From NCBI GenBank assembly GCA_947499565.1, contig CANMOV010000001.1:1116001-1180000 (forward strand): a stretch of 64,000 nucleotides of DNA, written 5' to 3'. Origin of the DNA: an uncultured Croceitalea sp. Lineage in GTDB: Bacteria > Bacteroidota > Bacteroidia > Flavobacteriales > Flavobacteriaceae. Below are positions 58,681-64,000 of the stretch, one piece after another. Both the position numbers and the translations under genes were made by a program. The notes beneath the pieces are model-generated. The model saw only the letters and a program-made list of their open reading frames with translations, was not told where the DNA came from and made no database searches. Position 1 is the first letter of the stretch; each line of letters opens with the position of its first letter.

Positions 58681-59940
58681 TTACTTTTCTAATTCTTCTT
58701 TTAAAATCATTACAAAATTATAGACATCCTCGTATGAATTGTATAAAGGTGCTGGAGCAATACGTATTACATTAGGTTCGCGCCAATCTGCTATAACACC
58801 TCTTTGAGTTATAGCTTCGAAAACCATTTTACCTTCTCCTTTTGTTAACTGTAGTGATAATTGACAACCCCTCTCTGGTGGATTCTTTGGCGTAATAATG
58901 TCAACTTCGTTTTTTAATAATGTCTCTAAAAGATACTCCAAATAACCAGTTAGCTGCGTTGACTTTTTATGCAAAGCATCCATTCCTACCTCATCAAAAA
59001 TAGCTAACGAAGCACGAATTGCCGCCAAGGATAAAATTGGAGGGTTACTCAATTGCCAGCCCTCTGCACCAGGAATAGGGTCAAAATCGTCTCGCATTCC
59101 AAATCGGGTTTCTTTGTTATGACCCCACCAACCTGCAAATCTAGGTAATTCAAAAGCTTCTGCATGTTTTTCATGTATAAAACATGCTCCAACACTTCCA
59201 GGTCCGCTATTTAAGTACTTATAGGTACACCAAGCAGCAAAATCTATATTTGAATCATGCAATTCTAATTTCAAATTTCCTGCGCCATGTGCTAAATCTA
59301 TGCCAACCATACAACCTTTGCTATGGCCTAATTCTGCAATTTTTTTAATATTAAATACCTGGCCTGTATAGTAGTTTGGGCAGCCAATTAGTATTAAGGC
59401 TATTTCATTTCCTTCCTTTTCAATAGTGGCTTCAATATCTTCATGACGTAATAAAGTTTCACCTTCTCTTGGTTTTAATTCTACAAGGCCATTTTCATAA
59501 CCATGAAAGTTTAACTGTGATTCCACGGCGTATCTATCTGAAGGGAACGCATCAGACTCTATTAAGATTTTAAAACGCTCTTTAGTAGGGCGATAAAATG
59601 TAGCCATTAATAAGTGGAGATTTACACTTAACGTATTCATAACCACTACTTCTATGGGTTTGGCTCCTACTATTTTTGCCATTTTATCCGTAAGGAACTC
59701 ATGATAAGGCAACCATGGGTTTTTTGCATGTAAATGTCCCTCTACCCCATAATTAGCCCAATCCTCCAACTCTTGTTGTATATATTGCTTTGTGTTTTTA
59801 GGTTGTAGCCCCAGAGAATTTCCACATAAATACGTGTGTGGTTCTCCATTTCTTTGTTTTGGAATATGAAATTTATTTCTATATGAACCTAATTCATCTC
59901 GCGCATCTAGTTGTTGCGCATAAGCCAAAGTATGCTCCAT
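58681..59940 (-). CDS. kynU: Kynureninase
   Basis: A 419-residue PLP enzyme cleaving 3-hydroxykynurenine to 3-hydroxyanthranilate and alanine. The PLP lysine is in CTYKYLNSGPGS; other family features are YLCGNSLGLQPK, IDLAHGAGN and FAGWWGHNKETRF. The start is the base after the ACMSD stop. Length normal. Confidence 0.95.
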   Translation of the reverse strand: MEHTLAYAQQLDARDELGSYRNKFHIPKQRNGEPHTYLCGNSLGLQPKNTKQYIQQELEDWANYGVEGHLHAKNPWLPYHEFLTDKMAKIVGAKPIEVVVMNTLSVNLHLLMATFYRPTKERFKILIESDAFPSDRYAVESQLNFHGYENGLVELKPREGETLLRHEDIEATIEKEGNEIALILIGCPNYYTGQVFNIKKIAELGHSKGCMVGIDLAHGAGNLKLELHDSNIDFAAWCTYKYLNSGPGSVGACFIHEKHAEAFELPRFAGWWGHNKETRFGMRDDFDPIPGAEGWQLSNPPILSLAAIRASLAIFDEVGMDALHKKSTQLTGYLEYLLETLLKNEVDIITPKNPPERGCQLSLQLTKGEGKMVFEAITQRGVIADWREPNVIRIAPAPLYNSYEDVYNFVMILKEELEK

Positions 59941-61011
59941 TTAAACTTTTTTCTTAACTCTGTCATAAAAGGCATTATGGGTATCACCGCATAACCATTT
60001 TACAACATTTTTATCCCAAATTTCTTTATGCTGTTCCCCGGTAATTATACCTTCTTCGACAGCTAAATCCAACAACTTTCCTGGATATGAAGATTGCTTT
60101 TCACTTTCCATTTCACCCAACGGGTAAGGGTCGTCTAGTCCTAAAATAAGTTGGTCAGTTCCTTTTTGTCTTCTTACCATTAACTCAAATGAAATAGTAT
60201 CATGAACTAGAGTATCAAAATAAATATTAGGATGACCAAGAGCTTTCCGAGGTCTTGACTGACCTTCAAAAAGGTCTGGCCTGCCATCAAAACCTTGCGT
60301 TCTCCTTCCTATATTTAAATGATTTAATTGGCCTCCATGTGCAAAACAAACACGTATATCAGGATATTTTTCATACAAACCATCCAAAGTATAAAAATGA
60401 TATGCATCTGCACACTGGGCTAACATCCAAACTAAATGAAAACGCCATGATTGGTTCTCTAACTGAATAAACTTTTCTCCATCATAGGGATGAATTTCTA
60501 TTGCCAATTTATACTTGTTTGCCAACTCAAAAATTGGAGCCGTTTCTTTATCAAAAATACCACGCCAAGTCCCTATGGAATCCATATAATGTGTTGGTAA
60601 GCATAACACTTGCATTCCTAGTTCTTCTACGCAACGTTCTATCTCCCAACATGCACCATCTATAAAACCAGCGTGTACCACAAAACCGCAGGTAAATTTA
60701 GTAGGATGCTCATGCTGCACATTAGCATTAAAATCATTTTGAAATCGCAAAGCATACTTCATATCTCTTATGCGAAGTCCATTACCATATAATTGAGAAA
60801 GGTTTAATACAACTGCATGATCAATCTTATTACGGTCCATCCATTCCAATTTTTCATCCAGAAAAAAGCTAGAATCCGTCACGGGGCGTTTCCAACCTTT
60901 TTGAAGCATGTGTTGTCTATCCTCATCTATCCAAAAAATTTCTTTCTCTTTTAAATAAGATGGAATCTGCTCCGGATAAGGGAGTAAATGTGAATGTCCG
61001 TTTATTCTCAT
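59941..61011 (-). CDS. 2-amino-3-carboxymuconate-6-semialdehyde decarboxylase (ACMSD-like)
   Basis: A 356-residue amidohydrolase-fold decarboxylase. Metal ligands H6 and H8 (INGHSHLLP), a downstream histidine in IEIHPYDG, FAHGG near residue 225 and D in GLDDPYPLGE near 290. It diverts the 3-hydroxyanthranilate ring-cleavage product from quinolinate to 2-aminomuconate semialdehyde. Position between kynU and 3HAO supports this. Length is slightly longer than the ~335-residue norm. Confidence 0.9.
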   Translation of the reverse strand: MRINGHSHLLPYPEQIPSYLKEKEIFWIDEDRQHMLQKGWKRPVTDSSFFLDEKLEWMDRNKIDHAVVLNLSQLYGNGLRIRDMKYALRFQNDFNANVQHEHPTKFTCGFVVHAGFIDGACWEIERCVEELGMQVLCLPTHYMDSIGTWRGIFDKETAPIFELANKYKLAIEIHPYDGEKFIQLENQSWRFHLVWMLAQCADAYHFYTLDGLYEKYPDIRVCFAHGGQLNHLNIGRRTQGFDGRPDLFEGQSRPRKALGHPNIYFDTLVHDTISFELMVRRQKGTDQLILGLDDPYPLGEMESEKQSSYPGKLLDLAVEEGIITGEQHKEIWDKNVVKWLCGDTHNAFYDRVKKKV

Positions 61012-61049
61012 TGAAGTATTTTTAAACTGGTTTTCTTAAATCGCAAACT

Positions 61050-61565
61050 TTACTTTGGGGGTTGCATTATTTTACTACAGTTATTGCAAGTTCTAAGTTC
61101 TTCATTGGAATAATATTTGTCAAAAATAATTGGCATATCGGTTTCAATATTATCCAACTTAAAAGGTTCTCTATACAACTCGTTATTACAATTTTCGCAG
61201 AACCATGCTAAACCATCCATCATTGATTCCGAGCGTTTTTGCTCTATTACCAAACCAACGGTATTCTCACCTCGTTGCGGCGAATGTGGAATATCTGGTG
61301 GTAAGTAATAAATTTCACCTTCTTTGATATGCACATCTTCTGGAGTACCATCCACCATTATTTTTAAAACGATATCACCCTCTACTTGGTAAAAGAATTC
61401 TGGCGTTTCATTCAAATGATAATCTTTTCTAGAATTTGGTCCACCTACAACCATAACTATATAGTCTTCATTGTATATGGCTTTATTACCTACTGGTGGC
61501 TTTAGAAATTCACGGTTATCATCTATCCATTTTTTAAAATTGATGGGGCTAAATGTTTTAGACAT
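61050..61565 (-). CDS. 3-Hydroxyanthranilate 3,4-dioxygenase
   Basis: A 171-residue cupin dioxygenase that opens the ring of 3-hydroxyanthranilate. The ATG at 61565 (MSKTFSPINF) is chosen; a longer frame to 61655 would add 30 hydrophilic residues overlapping the aldehyde dehydrogenase gene. Iron ligands: YHLNETPEFFY and IPHSPQR. The C-terminal rubredoxin-like iron site of the bacterial form is intact (CENC near residue 125 and CNNC near 161). Confidence 0.93.
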   Translation of the reverse strand: MSKTFSPINFKKWIDDNREFLKPPVGNKAIYNEDYIVMVVGGPNSRKDYHLNETPEFFYQVEGDIVLKIMVDGTPEDVHIKEGEIYYLPPDIPHSPQRGENTVGLVIEQKRSESMMDGLAWFCENCNNELYREPFKLDNIETDMPIIFDKYYSNEELRTCNNCSKIMQPPK

Positions 61566-61590
61566 GATAGTATTATTTAAATAGTTAACC

Positions 61591-63039
61591 TTATTTTGAA
61601 TATTCGATACATATATTTTTAGGTTCCGTAAAGAAACGAAGCGCTTCAAAACCACCTTCTCTGCCTACTCCTGAATTTTTCATCCCTCCAAAGGGTGTTC
61701 GTAAATCACGGAGCAACCAAGTATTTATCCAGACGATACCAGCTTCTATCTGGCTAGCCATTCGATTTGCTCTACTTAAATTCTCCGTCCAAATTGTAGC
61801 TGCTAATCCATAATCATTATCATTTGCCATTTGCAACACTTCTTCCTCAGTATCAAAAGGTATTATGGTAACTACAGGTCCAAAAATCTCTTCTTTATTG
61901 GTTCTACAATTATACGCAAGCCCGTCAATTACAGTAGGACTTATAAACCATCCATTTTCATTTCCTTTGGGTTTAACAGCCTTTCCCCCTATAAGTATTC
62001 TTCCACCTTCTTCCTTAGCCAAATCGATATAATACATAATTTTATCGAAATGCGCTTTTGATACAATTGCTCCTATTTTTACATCTGAATCTATTGGATT
62101 ACCTACTTTAAGTTCCGATGTTTTTTTTACAAAATCTATTTTAAACTTTTCATAGATACTTTTTTCAACAAAAATTTTAGAACCACATAAACAGATTTGC
62201 CCTTGATTGGCAAAAGAAGAACGTAACGTAGTTTCCAACATCTTATCATAATTACAGTCTGCAAAAATGATGTTTGGGTTCTTTCCTCCCATTTCTAAAG
62301 AATACTTCTTAAAAGATGGAGCCGCTTTTAAAGCAATATCCGCCCCCACTTTAGTACTGCCAGTAAAAGAAATTGCTTTAATATCCTTATGCGCACTTAA
62401 GACAGCCCCAGTGTTTTGGCCTTGTCCGTGAACCACATTAAGAACTCCGTGCGGCAACCCTACTTCCTTACATATTTTTGAAAATAAATACGCCGTCATA
62501 GGCGTAACTTCAGATGGTTTTGCAACAACTGTATTCCCTGCAGCTAAAGCAGGTGCGATTTTCCATGTAAAAAGATACAATGGAAGGTTCCAGGGCGATA
62601 TACATGCAACTGGGCCTAAAGGTCTCCTTAAAGTATAATTAATTGCTTTGCCATTCATTTCGTGTGCTTCGGAGGCAAACTGCATAATTGCAGTTGCAAA
62701 AAAACGCATATTGCTTGCTGCTCTAGGAATATCAACTGATTTTGCTAACCATAAAGGTTTACCATTATCTATGGATTCCGCTAAAGCTAATCCATCTAAA
62801 TCGGCTTCGATAGCTCTTGAAATTTTCATTAAAAAATCATGCCGTTCCTCAATACTTGTTGCCGACCATGACGGATATGCTTTTTTGGCGGCAGCTACAG
62901 CCTCTTCAATATCTGATGCATCAGAATCTGGAACTTTAGCGTAAACTTTAACAACAGCTGGGTTATACACATCCAATTCTTTATTAGAATTTGATTGCTT
63001 AAGTACCCCGTTGATATAATTAGCTATAGAAATCATCAA
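61591..63039 (-). CDS. 2-Aminomuconate/2-hydroxymuconate semialdehyde dehydrogenase
   Basis: A 482-residue aldehyde dehydrogenase. Catalytic cysteine in NQGQICLCGSKIF, glutamate in SLEMGGKNPN, and NAD-binding ISFTGSTKVG. Operon position directly before 3HAO and ACMSD indicates oxidation of 2-aminomuconate semialdehyde to 2-aminomuconate. First gene of the operon; two adjacent ATGs (63039/63036) are possible starts. An imperfect promoter-like region lies upstream but no exact -7 is visible. Confidence 0.92.
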   Translation of the reverse strand: MMISIANYINGVLKQSNSNKELDVYNPAVVKVYAKVPDSDASDIEEAVAAAKKAYPSWSATSIEERHDFLMKISRAIEADLDGLALAESIDNGKPLWLAKSVDIPRAASNMRFFATAIMQFASEAHEMNGKAINYTLRRPLGPVACISPWNLPLYLFTWKIAPALAAGNTVVAKPSEVTPMTAYLFSKICKEVGLPHGVLNVVHGQGQNTGAVLSAHKDIKAISFTGSTKVGADIALKAAPSFKKYSLEMGGKNPNIIFADCNYDKMLETTLRSSFANQGQICLCGSKIFVEKSIYEKFKIDFVKKTSELKVGNPIDSDVKIGAIVSKAHFDKIMYYIDLAKEEGGRILIGGKAVKPKGNENGWFISPTVIDGLAYNCRTNKEEIFGPVVTIIPFDTEEEVLQMANDNDYGLAATIWTENLSRANRMASQIEAGIVWINTWLLRDLRTPFGGMKNSGVGREGGFEALRFFTEPKNICIEYSK

Positions 63040-63376
63040 AAATAATTCAGTTAAAGTTCCCTATATTTTTTCGAATTTCAACAGGCTCGCTATATTTTTT
63101 TCAAATAGTCCTGCAAAGCACATAGCGCTATCGCTAAAAAGCTGATTTAGCTTGAGTAAAATTACTCAGTTAAGAAAATACCATTTATTATTTTAATGCA
63201 GACCTCACTAAGTATCCGAATTCTAAATTTGAAAAACAAATGCGAAAGGGCCTTATAGATTCAAAAAGGTTAAAAGATTAATCCATTAAAAATGAAAAGC
63301 TATTAGATAGCATGGGCTATGAGTACGTTTAAAAGTATGACGAGGTTTTTAGTTTCGGTATAAAATCACCTCAAAA
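63040..63376. other. 337-base gap with small dyads and a decayed frame
   Basis: No intact gene. A CTATATTTTTT(T)C motif is repeated at 63062 and 63090. Short dyads lie at 63126-63171 (for example GAGTAA-AA-TTACTC). From about 63174 the plus-strand frame reads NADLTKYPNSKFEKQM, then RKGLIDSKRLKD, stop at 63279, NEKLLDSMGYEYV, stop at 63330, which looks like a decayed coding fragment, origin unknown. Confidence 0.4.
63174..63376 (+). pseudogene. Possible decayed coding fragment with two stops
   Basis: One plus-strand frame has protein-like composition across two in-frame TAA codons (63279, 63330): KFEKQMRKGLIDSKRLKD, then SIKNEKLLDSMGYEYV, then KYDEVFSFGIKSP. No family is recognised. The codon composition could also arise by chance in AT-rich DNA. 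Confidence 0.2.
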
Positions 63377-64000
63377 TCAACCAGTAAAATACGTTAAGAT
63401 AACAAGTACTACCAAAATCAACAATATAGATAAAATGATATCAAACAAGGAAAAACTTTGTTTTGACAATTGTTTATCCTCAGCAGTCAATGTTCCCAGC
63501 GATAAGCCTTCAATAGAGGTGTAATTGGGTGCGGTGGTAAAAAGGGATACCGTAATACATATAATTACCGAAAATAGGAACATAAAAATGGCCATGTGTG
63601 CAAAATTTATTGTCGCAAAGGATAAAAATACCCCTGAAAGACCAGCTTGATAAATTTCTGCCAAGATTCTCAAAACCGCAACGAGTAAGCCAGAGAAAAG
63701 GGTAATGATTGCAGCTTTCGAATTGACTCTCTTCCAAATAATACCCAGCAAAAATACTGCCGTAATTGGTGGTGCAATATAAGATTGGACACTTTGTAAG
63801 TATTGATATAAAACACCCCCTCCAATTTTTTCCATAATGGGAATCCAGATAATACCAAGAAAAACAACTATGCTGGTTGCCACTTTTCCTATTCTCAACA
63901 ACTTTTTTTCATCTGTATAAGGTCTGAGTTTTTTATAGATGTCTATAGTGAAGATTGTAGAACATGAATTAAATACTGATGCCAAGGAGCTCATTAATGC
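63377..64000 (-). CDS. Sodium:solute symporter, C-terminal part (cut by window edge)
   Basis: The frame is open past the ATG at 63994 to the right edge (ALMSS...), so the N-terminal part is outside. The visible ~207 residues hold the last ~5 membrane helices of an SSS-family transporter (SLASVFNSCSTIFTIDIYKKLRP; then VLYQYLQSVQSYIAPPITAVFLLGI). The LMSSLASVFNS region is the TM8-TM9 motif of sodium:glucose-type symporters. Possibly an uptake system for a substrate, not necessarily linked to the kynurenine operon. Confidence 0.9.
   Translation of the reverse strand, partial: ALMSSLASVFNSCSTIFTIDIYKKLRPYTDEKKLLRIGKVATSIVVFLGIIWIPIMEKIGGGVLYQYLQSVQSYIAPPITAVFLLGIIWKRVNSKAAIITLFSGLLVAVLRILAEIYQAGLSGVFLSFATINFAHMAIFMFLFSVIICITVSLFTTAPNYTSIEGLSLGTLTAEDKQLSKQSFSLFDIILSILLILVVLVILTYFTG

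Overview
The window is low-GC, gene-dense DNA from a member of the Bacteroidota, most likely a marine Flavobacteriaceae. Evidence is the abundance of family hallmarks: SusC-like TonB receptor with carboxypeptidase-regulatory domain, DUF4331 pair, 2TM-domain proteins, LETM1-related biofilm protein, DUF2141, DUF4382, GIN-domain and DUF547 proteins, LytTR two-component systems, and promoters of the TTTG / TANNTTTG type. The genus cannot be fixed from the sequence. I saw no rRNA, tRNA, CRISPR array or intact insertion sequence.

Layout. 1-6.0 kb: C-terminal part of an M16 peptidase, a lipoprotein Cu/Zn superoxide dismutase, an ECF sigma/anti-sigma pair with a cysteine hydrolase, a double-domain VOC protein and a glycosyltransferase. 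6.2-12.4 kb: envelope proteins (DUF547 lipoprotein, Omp85-like barrel, TPR lipoprotein, a DUF4331 domain split over two exported proteins, LETM1-related protein). 12.5-20.1 kb: a long minus-strand signalling locus in which a DUF2141 protein, a TPR-like protein, a LytS-type histidine kinase fused to a 2TM domain, six free 2TM proteins and a LytTR regulator follow a TonB-dependent receptor. Two matching 37-bp elements, each containing paired LytTR-like half-sites 21 bp apart, precede the receptor and the DUF2141 gene. 20.3-32.8 kb: housekeeping and envelope genes (RhlE-type helicase, peptidase E, DUF4382 lipoprotein, membrane-anchored GH113-like protein, tricorn-like protease, PaiB-like protein, GNAT, second DUF2141 protein, cyclase-TPR protein). 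32.8-40.1 kb: a redox/regulatory block with a very unusual pyruvate:ferredoxin oxidoreductase, OsmC, a cNMP-domain sigma-54 activator and OxyR. 40.2-49.3 kb: PBP4-type carboxypeptidase, a frameshifted NudK, DUF2461, AIM24, YegP, DUF4442, and a DUF4870-PadR-PspC-GIN envelope-stress-like module. 49.3-55.8 kb: an accessory block with three minus-strand genes (V8-like protease, tail-collar-like protein, unknown soluble protein, none with a signal peptide) divergent from an unknown protein, a TPR histidine kinase and a LytTR regulator. 55.8-63.0 kb: trxB and a compact kynurenine-degradation operon. The right edge cuts a sodium:solute symporter.

What stands out: (1) a PFOR that keeps the pyruvate and thiamine sites but lacks the gamma/EKR region and three of the four cysteines of the TPP-proximal cluster; (2) the 2TM ladder with its fused kinase, heptamer repeat and paired LytTR-like sites; (3) the protease/collar/unknown accessory cluster facing its own two-component system. 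Functions for items 1-3 are inferences from sequence reading only.
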